Below are positions 24,833-38,282 of a stretch of DNA of 64,000 bases, piece by piece; position 1 is the first letter of the stretch, and each line of letters opens with the position of its first letter. Origin of the DNA: Carnegiea gigantea (taxonomy: Eukaryota; Streptophyta; Magnoliopsida; Caryophyllales; Cactaceae); assembly GCA_029747015.1 (NCBI GenBank), contig JAKOGI010000446.1, positions 529,485 to 593,484 of the forward strand, in the 5' to 3' direction. A program made the translations under genes and the position numbers. The notes beneath the pieces were generated by a model. That model was not told where the DNA came from. It was given only the letters and a program-made list of their open reading frames with translations, and ran no database searches.

Positions 24833-27800
24833 CTAACCCTCCCCTGCGTAAGGATCCTCCCAGTTCTCATCTTCTTTCACGGCTTTCTCCCACCGCTCTT
24901 TGAAGATCTTTAGCTCATGTGTTGATTGCCTCCTAGTCTGCATAATTTCCACTATGTTAAACACTTCATCCCAATAGCTAGTACTTGACAAGAACTACAC
25001 CCCCAGCCCTTTCTTTTTCAGAGAAGGAAGTAATCCCCATGCTATTCTTTCTGTTTTAACACGTCTCACTGCACTTCCAAAATCTTACCCAACCTGGTCA
25101 CCCATATTTATCCAACCCAATACAGGATATGGTTGCAAAATCATCAACCAAGATCTAAATGCTGTTCTATCTCTATCTGTCAAAGTCTGAACTCAGTTTT
25201 GGTCTGTGATTTATACAGCCCAAAGATAAAACGGAGCCTGGACATAGTAGTTCGTCCAAATTGAGAGGCATCCTCCATCAGGAAAGAGCTGGTGTATCAT
25301 ATGTTGCTTCCCAGGCTAGGAATGTCTTAATATAGTGATATCTCCCATTTGCTTTACGGCAGACATCCTCAATGCAGTGACATGTATGAGGTAGTAAAGA
25401 CAAGTGTTCAAACATAAGGAGATGACACTAATGACTTTCCAGTTGAGATTGGACTGTATCATGGTTCGGTTTTGAACCCATTGCTTTTCACTATTGTCGT
25501 TGACGAACTCACTAAAGAGATCCAAGATGAGGTATCATAGGACATGACCCATGATAGGAATTCTATTGTTCTTGAAATGTAGAAGAAATAGAGGACAATC
25601 TAAGAATAGTTGGGATAAGGTGATTAGATATGATTTGAAATTTTTACAGCTAACGTACGGCATGACCCATGATAGGAATTCGAAGAGATCTAGGATTATG
25701 ATTTTGGACAATAGATAGCTAGCCTACTGGCACTCCTTTAGCTTCTACATGATCCAAACTGCATTATTACTTTGTGTTATTACTCTCCAACAGCTAATTG
25801 TTTAGTTGTAGAATGCACTTTTCCAAATTAGTATTATGTTGCTTCTTGCTACTTAACGTATGCACTATTGTTATCCCTTATCTATTGTTCATTATAATTA
25901 ATGTTATTTAAAATAATTATACCTAGTGTTTGTTACCTTTGTTTATCAAATGATTTTCAACTTCAAAAATATTTTCTTAGAACTTTTTATATGGGTCTAT
26001 TGGAATCGATCTCTCAACGAGGTAGTCATGTTTATAGAAGTAAGGCTGCCTACATCTGTATCTTCCCAAACCCCGCGAAAGCGAACCCACATTGGGAGTT
26101 GTTGCTGTTGTATCCTTAATGCAGTGACATGTTGGAAGTTGGAAGAAAAAGAAAATCGTTTAACTAAAGCCAGTTTCAGAAGAAAAATTGCCCAGTGCCA
26201 TACATATTCTTCAGAAACCAGAACCACGTAACATGAAACGGCCAGTATCGAAATTATCAAATGGAATAGAGCCTGGAAGGGTTTACTCTTCAAAGCAATC
26301 AAGGCACAACAAACACAAATGTCGACATGTCTGATAACCAATCGACATATTTCAAATAATCTTATTGAACAGAATCAGCTCTTACCTCCATGCGTGAGTC
26401 CAGACCCCCACCAGAGCTTCTCTGCATCATGAGGAAACAGCAGCACGGCAAAAGCTATTTTCATACAATCAAGTAGAGATCAATATGAATGAGGTTAAAC
26501 CTGACACAATAGTTACCTTCACAGGGTCCTGTGTTTTAACTGCTTTTAGAGCCTGTATGAAGAGAATCCCAGTGTTAAGCACCAAGCAGAAGAATTGAGT
26601 TCAATTTGTATGCGTAATTGGCGAGCAAATCAAAGGTCATCAGGCACTCAGGCTCTTTGTTGAGTGTTTGTCAGTTATCTTTGTTGTTGTTATTATCAGA
26701 TATATGTATCTATTGCTCTTAATTTCAGAAAATAAGAGAACGTCAGAATTATGAACCAACCTTTTTAGCTGCCAAGCCTCCTGAGCCTCCTAGAGTTTGT
26801 ATGCCTTGATGAACAATATACTCGCTGTCGACAATTCCTACCCTCTTAGTCCTATCACCCTGCACATTGCAGTTGGGAACACACGCGCGCGCGCGCGCAC
26901 AAATGAGCCTGCTTGAAGAAGAAGAGGCCAAAAGAAAGAAAATAAAAGAGAACACGAAGAGATCTGAACTCATAACAGAATTAAGACCTAGCCAAACAAC
27001 AAACCAATCTTACCTGCGCACAATAACCAAGCTTCATATCTAGTCCCCAACCATGAACCAGATCATTCTGAGAGAAGAGAAGAAGCAAGTTGATCATAGC
27101 ATGCATAAAGCCTTTCAAAGTCGTAAGGTTATTATTATACATTAAAATTGTTACCCAGTGTAAGTAATATTTATTCCTGTTAATACTATTTGAATCCATA
27201 GACGAAACAAATTTCTACTCCACCACTCAAGTTTATAATCAAATTACTATATGCTAAACTAATTCTAAGTTCTCACGCTCCATTTTTCACAAGAATACCA
27301 TTGAATCCCAATAGGTGTCTCATATCACCCAAATCACGAATGTACAAATACCTGTATAAGATGCCAAGTACACCGCCAAGCTGACCTTGAGAATACAGGT
27401 GCCATTCCTTCGACCCATCTACACGCAAAATATGCAACGACAAGAAAAGCAAAGAATTTAGATCAATAGAAAACAAAATAAGGCAAGGACAGACTACACA
27501 ACATAATATAGCAAATTAGCAATTTGTATTATTTTGCAGAATTACCCAGTGCATGGTGGGCCCATGCTAGAGCTTGAACATTTTGTAACACCCTTGCTAT
27601 CGTATATCCTCCTACCAGAAGCAACCACATCAGATTGCATGACCCAGTCAAATACATCAGTAGATCAAAGAAATAAACAAAGCCCAGTTACCTATGTAAC
27701 TTCTCTGCTTTTTTACGGGCTGTAATACGGTGATGTATCTCGGTCGAATTGCGGTCCAAAGCCGGCTGGGATATCTCTAGTCTTTCTGATCTCACAATCT

Positions 27801-30800
27801 CCAAGTACCTAAGAAAGAAATATTACACAGAGTAGAAATTGGGCAATTAGCCATGAAGTGAATGGGGCTACCAAACATGCAAGCAGAGCTTGGAGACGGG
27901 TTTTTCATGCTGCATGCAATGCATGAGATAGAGCGCACAGAACCAGCTAAAAGCAGAAAAGGATATTGGCGATAACTACAGTCCAAACTCCAAAGAATAA
28001 AGTTTAATAGAAGCATTAGATTCTATTAGCCGCATGGTGAAGAGATCAACCCAGGGATTTAAAAAAGCAGCGAGGGGGGTCTGCATCAGTTACTCCCAGC
28101 GGGGTTAAAGCCAAGGTGACATTGTAAGGACTGCATGCATGTATCTGAACCTTTTGGAATAGTGAAGTATACTTAACCTTTGCTCAGAAGAAAAACATAT
28201 TATAAAAGTTTTAACATACATATTATAAAAGTTTTAACATTCTCGTAAACATGGATATGCATTGTTTTACTATTATTCTCTGTTTCTAACAAAGGGAAGT
28301 CATGCTAGTTTAGAGGAGAAGTCAAATCATGGAGGAACACGGGAAAAACAACACATACGCAACACAGAAAACTCCTCAAAACGAAGGGAAAAATAACCAC
28401 AATGCTGATCTCTTTGGTAAAATTTCATAAGAATCATCTAAAAGAGCACAATTATGGGCCAACCTTGGCCGACATTATAATGCTTTGACAGAAGAGAATA
28501 ATTCTTACACGTAAAACCCACATACTAGACACTTACACTTACAAATCAATTCGGTGTCAGGGAACAACCTCTTGACATTACGCCACTGGGTTCACAATTC
28601 TTGGTGGCAATGGATAGACAGTACTGATATCCACTAGCACGTCTGCTAACCCATGATTAAATTGCAGGTCTCTCGCGCTCTGAACCCCTCATGAATTGAG
28701 ATATTTCTTCCTCAGTTCTAATCTACCCCCTTTTTTCCTCTCTCCTTGGTCATCTTCAAAACCCTTACTCAATCAGAATGCTACTGTCTCGCTTCTTAAT
28801 TAAGGTTGGAATTGTATTAGAATGCAACAACTCACCATAAGATCTCTACCTCTAAGCTAAAAGCTAAGCTTGTTCCCAAGCCAAACCCCTAGTCATGTCC
28901 ACAAGCTATGTGTTGGCAGAAATGTAAAACATCAGACCTACTGTTATTGTACCAAATTATGATCTCACTGTGCTATAGCAGAACCCTCCTTGCACAGACC
29001 AACAGGGTTTATTAAGGTCAAAATACAATAAACTACTGGAATTTTCCTCCATGTCAGGAATATCCAACACCTAATATAAACTTAACAAATAGGAAGAGTA
29101 GAATTTTTAAGCAAATGCAACCAACTATCTGGCATAGTCCAAGCTTCAACACTCAGTAGAGTACTGTAAACAGCCCTCATGTTTTAAACTACATTTTTTT
29201 CACCTATATATGAATGTAACAATTTTCCAGTATTTTGAGCACATTCAAAAAACATCACAATCACTGAAAATTATTCATATAGCCAACATGACTTAGTATT
29301 TGCTTTACTCTAAATCTTAAGATGGTGAATTTATCTACATATCATCTGAATAACACCAGGCACAAATGATTTCATCTCTAGATCCAGATTACATGCTCGC
29401 CAAAAAATCTCTACAAGAATAACTCAGAAACTGCTAAAGAATGTCAATTTCATCAGACACATGTTCAGTGCAAAAGTTGAACATAAAGAATGTGGGATAC
29501 TTGGATAAGAACACAGAAGCCATTCAAACTGACACACCTTCCCGGATCAAAGTGTTCCACTCCTAGATCTTCATCCCAGAGAAATATGTAATCATAGATG
29601 GAAACAACATCTGGATGTAAAAAGCGCTTTGCAAACCACCTGAATAAAGAGTATGCACAGAGCACAGGGTGAGGACAATACTCCAACCCAACCTGAAAGG
29701 GAGGCAGAGAAAGAACATGAAGAGTGCAGCTAATCTGTAAGCATATGAGTCCACACATGCCATATTTTCGCACAAGATAGGAGGATTTTGACAGTCAACT
29801 ATCCATCATTATAGTTGCAAACAACCAACTTTCATCAATTTGTTTGGCAGAGCACAATTACAATGACATTCCACAAATTCTCAGTTTTACTTCTTTACAA
29901 GCACGTAATTGGTTAGGTTTACCAGTATCCAAAACCAAAAATTGCTGGTGCCAACTCTTTCAGCTGGATTGGAAGTGGGATGGACCAGAGAGTAAAAAGA
30001 AACATGACAGTAGAATTTTCTTTTCAAACAAAGTTAATCTAGAAATTACCATTTTGTTTGGTTTTCAGCAGCTATATGAATGGCCCTGTTATTCCAATCC
30101 AAATCCCACCATCCATTCATGTTGCGATCATAATGAAAAAGCACAATCGTAAAATTTTCTGCAAGAAACTGAATTATAAAATGTAAGACAAACCTGAAGG
30201 CAGAATATATAAGCAACTTTAACGCAAAGGTCACACAGATCTTACCTTCTGAACAATAGTATCGACATTATGCTTCTGTTTAATGCCAACAGCAATAGCA
30301 AGTAAGTTATGATGGTGGGAGTCATCAACCTGTGAATCAAACATAATGTATGACAACAATACAGGGGGTGGTGAGCGGCTTTTGTTCTTTCTGAATACAG
30401 CACTGCAAAGCTTGGAAAGCAATTCCTGATTATAGCGAATTAAGTCAAAGAAGTTGCCAGCAACTCACGATACAGATTTTTTTTTTTTGGGGGGGGGGGT
30501 TCAACAATGTGATGGATACATAAACTGAAATGGCATGATATCTAATAATTGAATTGGACATCTAGTGGGATCCTGACCTTCTCCCTGGACCGAGACCACA
30601 ATGGTTTCAACTCCAAATCTGATCTTGCATGAATGATGCCACGAGGTAAACCATCCAACTCTGATATTCTTGATTCCTAGGGTGAGCAATGAAAGCACCT
30701 CAGCATGAAAGAAAAGTCTCAAAATTGCAGCAAAGCACCAGAACACTAAGAACATACAATCATAAGGTTTCAGTTCATGAGATCAAATATGTTACACTTC

Positions 30801-31356
30801 AGCACTAAAGGACAAAAAGGAAAGGGATTACGATCACCCATGACTCATTTCAAATTCTCAATGTTACCTCTGAGTTATCAAATGGATGTCTTTTAGCTTC
30901 TATCTGAAAAATAAACCAACAGAGAAGACACAAAATTAGTATCTCAGGGGATGGGGATTTATGAGTGACTCAAGCATCAACAATGAAATATAAGTAAAAA
31001 ATAAACTGAAGCAGAATACATTGTAGTACATCAATGGCAATGAACTAATCTTTGAGGCATGCATTAGGATTCAGGGTGGGAAGGGTTTCAACATGCATAA
31101 GCACATTAACAATGTAGGGCATATTACTGAAACGAGATACTTAAGCATAAGATTCACCTAGGACAATTTAAACCAAAGGGAGAAAAAAAAAAAAAAAAAG
31201 AACAGATTGGGTTTTTGCATGATCAAAGCAGAGTAGAATAAATCAAACAAGCAAAAAGCCACCAACCTCTGTCTGTTGATACTGATAACTTGTAGTTCTG
31301 TACACAATGAATAACATTACTATACATACAACTGCCATAAAGGCTAGTTGTCTCAT
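24833..31356 (-). CDS. DUF707 family protein (type II membrane, function unknown)
   Basis: Exons on the minus strand: 31267-31356, 30868-30903, 30578-30676, 30246-30329, 30050-30168, 29538-29639, 27692-27808, 27546-27611, 27352-27418, 27014-27067, 26761-26859, 26517-26552, 26386-26421, 24833-24937; 1110 nt, 369 aa. The N-terminus MRQLAFMAVVCIVMLFIVY is a signal anchor. Family hallmarks follow in order: LPRGIIHARSDLELKPLW, LLAIAVGIKQKHNVD, FTIVLFHYD, WWDLDW, AKRFLHPDVVSIYDYIFLWD, ISQPALD, GPPCTGWVEGMAPVFSR, NDLVHGWGLD, GYCAQGDR, VGIVDSEYIVH. Some members are labelled lysine-ketoglutarate reductase-like in databases, which I regard as a misnomer. The Asp-rich LWDEDL motif and topology suggest a Golgi glycosyltransferase-like fold, but that is inference. 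The last intron (24938-26385) holds an RTE-type LINE relic. Confidence 0.9.
25560..25760 (+). pseudogene. RTE-type LINE 3' relic in a DUF707 intron
   Basis: Plus-strand codons give SWDKVIRYDLKFLQLT followed by MTHDRNSKRSRI and a stop. This resembles the C-terminal end of RTE-clade reverse transcriptases (pattern: W..V..DL..L.LT..M..DR..W...I). It lies antisense to the host gene. The segment catgacccatgataggaatt occurs twice, near 25543 and 25662, so part of the relic is repeated. Confidence 0.5.
26880..26901. repeat. (CG)n alternating purine-pyrimidine run
   Basis: CACACGCGCGCGCGCGCGCA in a DUF707 intron, just upstream of the exon at 26761-26859. An uninterrupted CG run is unusual in a heavily AT-rich plant intron. 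Confidence 0.9.
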
Positions 31357-31376
31357 CCTGAATCCAAATGCTCCAT
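31353..31376 (-). promoter_or_regulatory. uORF overlapping the DUF707 start codon
   Basis: On the minus strand, after a splice acceptor (cgtag at 31384), an ATG at 31376 opens a seven-codon frame (MEHLDSG). Its stop TGA overlaps the main ATG in the sequence ATGA at 31356-31353. If the acceptor at 31384 is used, ribosomes would meet this frame first. An alternative acceptor (TTCAG|G) at about 31359 would remove it. Confidence 0.5.
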
Positions 31377-33386
31377 GTGCTCCCTACGACGCAATTTACA
31401 TTACAACACAAAGATTCATTGAACTGAATTGTTTCAACCTACCTATTCCGAGACAGTCAAAATTGAAATGGAAGTTGAAGAACCCAAAACATACCCCATC
31501 AGGCAAGACATACTTCTTTCTAGGCAGCCATCTCCATGATTTGAACGTCCTCATAGACATTCAGGCGAGCCTATCTCTGTTTCATAACAAACTGCACTTG
31601 AAGTATGAACAGAGTTATCACCATGGTTGGTTCGATAATGACCTCACAAAAGGACATCGCATTCGAATTAGGACATGATAAAAGGCACAAGCTCAACTCT
31701 TTATGTGTTGATGACCAGTTGCGAACGTTGAGAAGATGTTTCATGAACACCTTTACCGGAAACAGCTTTTTTACCACTTTTTCAATCTTTTTTTTGGGGT
31801 TTTTTGGGGGGGGGGGTAACATTGAAGCACGAAAGAAACTTACATTCAAGTGTATTGGGCTACAAGTGCTATGGATTAACTTCAGGATGACATCTAAATC
31901 AGGGCTTGTTTGTGGTCATTTCACTTTAATGCGGAGTTCTTTATTTTTTATCCTTGAAGACATAAACCTAGATTATTTCTTTCCCCATATGAAGAACACA
32001 TTTGACTAGTTACATTCCAACATATACAGCATATTTCTATTAGACAGTATATGTTGCACTAAATGACATCAAACACCATATATAATAACAAAAGAGTGAG
32101 ACCAAATCGGAAAAGGCAATACTTCTGAGTGGCATCAAATTGCAGACATTGTGGCAGAATGCATCATACTAAATTCCTCATTAGTCTTTATAAGGGCATG
32201 ACAACCAGACCAATTCCAAAGTAGGGCCCCATGTTATACACTTACATTTTCATTTCCTATTTTTCAGATCAAATCCCTTTGATTGATAAAAAGTGAGAAC
32301 TCAGTCGCAAGGTTTCACCTTGAGGCCACAAGGTTACAATTTCCACTCTCATGAACATCACCAATTCATATGAAAGGCCCAAGTATGCAAGTCTAGGCAG
32401 GCATACTGAAAGCAAGGTTTATTGATCTCATCGAAGGATTAGCAAACGAGGTTTACACTTGTTGTCTCATGCAAAAAGTGTGACCAAAGTAAACAGGTCA
32501 AAAAGTAATAAGATGGGGTGAAGTGAACATGGAAAGATCATGAGAAGCCACAAAGATTTTATAGCAACTGGGCAAATCTTAAACCCTCAAGTCAACAGCG
32601 ACCCAAAAACAGCAAACATGCATCCACAAAAGAAATCACAGAAACTACACATGCATAAATGTAGCATATCCTGTCTAACATCAAAATTACTTTAAAAATC
32701 TAAAGAAAACATGGGACAGTGAAGAAATACCATAGGTCCAAAACCCAGAAAGAGTATTTTAGGGGGAGCTCACCAGTCACCAACGACATTAACTTCAAAT
32801 CCAAGCTTGTTACTTTAATACTCCAATTTTGTAAATTTTTTTTTTTTAAAGAAAGGATCTTTGGGAAGTGGAAGAAGAGAAATACAAGTGAGAAACGGAA
32901 AGATTTGTTTTGCGCAGCCACTAATTAGGAAACATGTTCTTGTCATTGACCCACTTCCCCCTTTAAGCAGGTCACCTACTTCAAGTATCACTACTGATAC
33001 TCGGATAAATTTTTTGTAATTCATCAAATACCACCCTTAAAAGAAGCTACGGAAAAAGGAAAAATACTAGGTAAGAGAGAAATTGGGAACAATTTTCTTC
33101 TTTTTTTTTAAAAAAAAATAAAGAGCATTTAAATTCGGATAGCGATACAAGCAATGAAGCCAAATAACCGGAAATAATTCATATTTTTCACAATGAAAGC
33201 AAAAGAAGCTAACAATTCATCTTTTTCACCTTTTTATGGGCTAGATATGTAAAAATTAGAAACCCAAAAGGCGACAAAAATAGAAAAATTCGAAAAAAGG
33301 GGGGAAAGCGAAAAGGTGACAAACCTAGAGATTCGATGAGAATTGAAGGAGCAATAATTAAGCTGAAGATTGAAGATGTCTCAGAC

Positions 33387-33590
33387 CTGTATACCCGACG
33401 ACGACCGAGTTGGGGGAGGTGTCTAGAGCGACTCGACTCAGTGAGTCGAGTGTGAATGGGATTGACCGATTTGGAAGACGAGAGAGAAGGAGAGAGAGGA
33501 GAAAGGAATTCGCACAGAGAGAGAGAGAGGTTGAAGGAGGGTGTCGAAGGAGGCACAAAGCAAAGTGTCGAAAACACCGGCTTTTAAGGG
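33387..33590 (-). other. 5' untranslated exon of the DUF707 gene
   Basis: The minus strand shows a CT-rich leader ending TATACAG before the donor gtctgagac at 33386. The next acceptor linked to the coding start is at 31384, giving an intron of about 2 kb; other leader exons between them cannot be ruled out. GA/CT runs near 33480-33530 resemble plant leader GA-repeats. The upstream limit is approximate. Confidence 0.5.
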
Positions 33591-34672
33591 AGTAGAGAGA
33601 GGGGATTTACTCCACTGTGTCTGAGTGTTTATTTATCCCTCTTCCTCTTGTCTATGTACGTTTTCAATTCTGGCTTTTTGTGTTCCTCACTCTCTCTCTC
33701 CCTCCCTCCCTTTGTTTTCCGTGCGGTGTCCGAGACTGAGAGTGTTGCATGGGCTTGGGGGTTAAGGTTACGACTGTGGGCGGCTAGCTCTGCCTTGCGT
33801 TTGGCCTTTGACAAACTAAACTAATGGTTCGGTTTGGGCATTAATTGAGTTAAATCTGACATGGTTATATTTGCTCTTAAAGATATTTTAATTTGGTTTG
33901 TATAAGTTAAGTGATTTTCGATTTGGATCGATTTCAAATAATTGGTCCAATAAATTTATCTTATAACAAAGTGAACGTATTCAGTTATTAAGTTCAATAT
34001 AGGCCGCTCCATTTAGATTGATGTTTTAGATTGCTTTTGCCAGATCTGCTTATTTCTCACTTGTTGTATTCTATTAATTTTTCATGGTATTAGGGAAATT
34101 GCTCTCAGTTATTAAGCATATTCATTCGTGCATAGATACATACAAATGATTTTTAGTGCATATAACTTTTAAATAAATTTTCAATATATATGTCATAAAT
34201 ATTGGACAAGTAGAGAGACCATACCAACTCGGAATTATTATGTAACCATTGAAACTTGAATGTTTTTGAATATGTGTAGGTAACTACACATATTGGATTT
34301 AACAACATAAGTTTTTGCAAATTTTGTTGCTTAAACTTTTGATTGTTGATTTCGAGTTCCAACTATTAGTCATGAGATGCTGTGTTTCCAATCATATGAG
34401 ATTACTTGTTCTTCTTTGTATTAGCTATTGTCCAAAACCTATGTATAATAAGTCTGCGACTACGAATTCTCACCACATGAGCTAAAGATCCCACGATTAA
34501 ACAAGCTTCCAAGCCCCTAAAAATCGTGTTATACAAGACTTTACGTGTAAAATTAAGTCATCATATCTCAAATGCTCAGCTGTCTATTGCTATAGAAGGA
34601 TATTGTTGGAGAGGAAAACGTGGCTACATGATTGCATGACTTTTGGGAAGCTAAGTCACACAAACAGGTAAT

Positions 34673-34706
34673 GTATATCATACACCTAGGAGTATACTTC
34701 CCTCTT

Positions 34707-34792
<86 letters not shown>

Positions 34793-34879
34793 CCAACGTG
34801 TATTTGTCATATGGACAATTTTTAATACGTGGCACTGACATGACTTGTGGGAGTTCGTACTTCTAGGAGTATGATATAG
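34673..34879. mobile_element. MITE family A, copy 1
   Basis: The left end is TATATCATACACCTAGGAGT and continues ATACTTCC. The right end, reverse complemented, is TATATCATACTCCTAGAAGT and continues ACGAACTCCC, giving terminal inverted repeats of about 25 bp. The interior contains a long (TA)n array (34709-34790), then GACAATTTTTAATACGTGGC and ACTGACATGACTTGTG, which recur in copy 2 at 38283-38414. Confidence 0.7.
34709..34790. repeat. (TA)n array inside MITE copy A1
   Basis: About 40 uninterrupted AT units, in the place where copy A2 has only a short TATATAT stretch. Confidence 0.95.
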
Positions 34880-35451
34880 GTTTTGACACAAACACGATCA
34901 TGCTGATAAATTGGTAATAGCCAAAGATAATACGTTACTAATCTTTAAGTCCGGACTACACACAAATTGTTTTAAAATTTCAGTTAAAATATTTTTAAAA
35001 ATATTAGAATTAATCTTATAATTTAAATTTTTAGAAATAATAATAATAACAACATATTAGTAATTTATTTTTTTTCTCTTTATTGAAGTAGTTGAAAAGA
35101 TATCATTCATTATGATGACTTTAAATCATCTATTGTTTTATTTTAATAAAGTCTTAATAAATACTTAGAAGACATGTGTTATGACCGCAGCGTCTACACA
35201 CTCACTTTTACATATAAATATAAGATTTTTTTTAAAATAATGTTTTGATCTGTTGAGTATAAGTGGGGTTCCTTGAATTATGTCGTATTATACGGATTTT
35301 TTTTCTCATATTACTAAAAAAAATGTATATCATTTCTTTTTTCATCAATGATTTAAAAAAAAAAACCAAAAAGATGAGAAAAAAACCATATCCGAAAAGC
35401 AAAAACAATATGTAGGACAAAATATTAATCCCACTTTAGATATCATTTACT

Positions 35452-35779
35452 TTGGACATGTTATTTTCAATCTATCAAAAGTATCTATTGGTATTTAAGG
35501 TTGAAAGTTACGTAAAGTTGTTGAAATTGTTGAAAGTTACAAAATGGAGCTAAAAATTGTTAAAAGTTTCTAAAAGCTATGAATGATTAAATAAAGCATA
35601 ACTAGATATTTTCAATAAGTACCTAATAGTGTTGAGAATTGTTGAAAATTACTTAAAGTTGCTGAATGATGCTAAGAACTGCTTAAAATTATTGATGAAT
35701 TATGTTGAATGTTGCACTGTTAGATACTGATAACAAATACTTATGATAATTAAGTGAAAATGAACATATCCAAAATATC
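35452..35779. mobile_element. MITE family B, copy 1
   Basis: The left end TTTGGACATGTTATTTTCAA pairs with the reverse complement of the right end (TTTGGATATGTTCATTTTCA). The similarity continues inward through tatca-aaagtat and tatcataagtattt. The interior is built from short GTTGAAAGTTAC / GTTGAAAATTAC-like words. The right end word ATACTGATAA.AAATACTTAT is shared with copy 2. Confidence 0.55.
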
Positions 35780-37117
35780 AATTTTCAGTTATATTTGAAT
35801 TGAAATGCCTATCTATAATAATGGGTCCAAGAATATGATTGCATGCATATAAGCAAACGAATATGGACGATCAGGTCTATAGACTTATCCCATCCAACCC
35901 CACGCAAAAACCCACACACAAAAGGTAAATGGATGTTTGGGATGGTAAACAGTCATTCTAATGAACTATGTTTTGAAGGGTATTAGATTAGTATATATGG
36001 ACGCTACTAAAATAGGTAATTTAATAGATTGACACTGTTATTCTATATATCTAGATTCATCACTAGTTTTAAGGGTCAGTGCACGTTATTAATATATGAC
36101 GCAAGATTAGAAAATTTTATTATTATGAGAAATCATAGGATTGAGAATATACAATCACTTAGTCTACTTTAATCACTAGCTAAGTGCTTAATATATACTG
36201 TAATGAGTTTTATCCCAACTATTAATTTTTTAGTCATGGATATAATTGCAGGTAGAGATGTCACCATTTTTTAATATTTTTTCCCCATGAATAGGAGGGC
36301 TTATCTTCTTCACGGTTTATCGCTCTGAGCAAGATTAAGTAAAATAGTTAGTTGATTCCCTAGTGCCTTTTTGGCTTGTATCATCAATTGTTCTCAATTT
36401 TAATCAATGATTTTTCCCCCCCCCCCCCAAAAAAAACCCCTAACTCAATGATTAAAAAAACAATAACTCAACTGATTGGATTAAAAAAGACAAAAATGCC
36501 ATGCTTGTCAGAGTTTAAAAAGTTAAGCACTCGAGATTAGTGAAGAAAATGTAAGCTAATTAGCTAATAAGATTACCACAACGTGTCATTAATTATTCCA
36601 CCAACTCTAGGACTTGAACTTCCCCGGATCCCACATGAAACTGGTGCTATATTTGAGATCAGTGGCGACTATTATACACCTCTAACATTTTTTACTGAAC
36701 TCTCTAATTAATTACCTCGCTGGAAATTTCTTTCTTATTCTTATCGATGATAATTAAATTAATCTACAGGTAAAATTAAATCCTTAAAAAAGGAGCTATC
36801 TAATATAACGTTCTTCTACTTACCTCCCCCCCCCAACCAAAAAAGACAGATGATTTACACTTTGGTGAACAAACTTATTTATAACTTCAATTACAGAGCA
36901 CATAATAATGTTACTTTCATGAGATTGTACGCTAGTGAGACAGCATTATATGTACGTGTTGTTATTTTCTATTAGCTTTCTATTTATTAATTCATGCATT
37001 TGATATTGATGTATGAACTTTATTTCAGTTATCTGGTCCTCTATTAATGAGAGTTTAGTTAGCTAAATCTTGCATGCCCAAAAAGGACACGATTTTCCTA
37101 ATATAAGTTTTCTTCGA

Positions 37118-37185
37118 TCATAAAATTTAAACTTGAAAATCTTTTTTGGGGAACGCATGCTAAATTATTTGAAGCAACCTATGTT
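37118..37185 (-). mobile_element. SINE-like relic, family shared with 11965-12035
   Basis: The minus strand reads GGTTGCTTCAAATAATTTAG, then CATGCGTTCCCC, then AAGTTTAAATTTTAT, in the same order as the copy near 12000. Its A-box and B-box counterparts are more decayed. Confidence 0.45.
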
Positions 37186-38282
37186 AGTTGATGTGCATAA
37201 AACTTTCATCCTTGTTTTTAACTTACTTTGTATTTGACATATGTTTTGTTAAAAAAATTATATTATGTCCAAGACTGATTATTATTGATAATTCCCACAA
37301 TGTTTAAAAATACTGTATTTTTCAATCAAATATGTTCATTTCTAGTGACCAACTACGTGGAGGGGAAACAAATCCTAGTTTAGAAAATGCATGTTCAAAT
37401 ATGAAATTTTTATAGATGTTAATTAATTCAATTAACTGTTATTAGACACTTAGATTTGAATATCATCTAGATAAATTTTTACATCTCTTTTATTCAACAA
37501 AAAAAATTAAAATAAGAAACAGAGCATAAATACTAAGGAAAGCTAATAAAAGTATTATTTCCTAGCTCAAAATATTCATACAGGCAGAAAACGCATAAAT
37601 GCTTTCAAGAATTTGTGATCACAACGAAAAATAGCATTAATGATTTCTTCAGAATCAAGCAACAAGGCCAAAGAGTTGGAATCTCCAAAATTAAGGGACC
37701 ACACTATTAATGGTACTTTTGCTATCTTATAAAATAGGTGATTTTAATAATAAAAGTTAAAATAAACTTATCATAATACATTAATGTACTTTCAATATAA
37801 TTTTTATCGGTATAAAAATAATTTCTTTTATTATCATAAATTTGATGTGTATTGTAAAAACCTTCATCAATCATAACTTTAAAATAACCCTTGCGGTATT
37901 TGATTTTTACTTGGACAACATTTCTAAATATTGCACTAGCATGTGGAAACATTCATTTAAATATTAAAACTAGTTTTGTCTAAAAATTCTTCTAAATATA
38001 CAATACTGTCATCTCATCAACATGCAAGTTTTTATATGAGAACTTTATGCAGAATCCTATATAAAATTAATGAACTATTAACTAATCTAATTAATAGTGT
38101 AAATATATACTAAAGTGTGAGTCACAACATATTTTACTCCTAAATTAATTAATGAGACCCCTACATACAAAGTCAATTTTCCTATTGTACCTATATGTGC
38201 AGTGGCTCATCACTAATACTATTAATTAGATCTCTCTAGTAGCTGGTACGTATACACTATTTTATTTGATAAAGTTACTAAT

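Noticed and set aside
34632..34891. Tyr-Ile repeat ORFs on both strands
   Set aside because: Artefact of the (TA)n array; the same applies to ORFs over 40067-40307 and 43387-43626.
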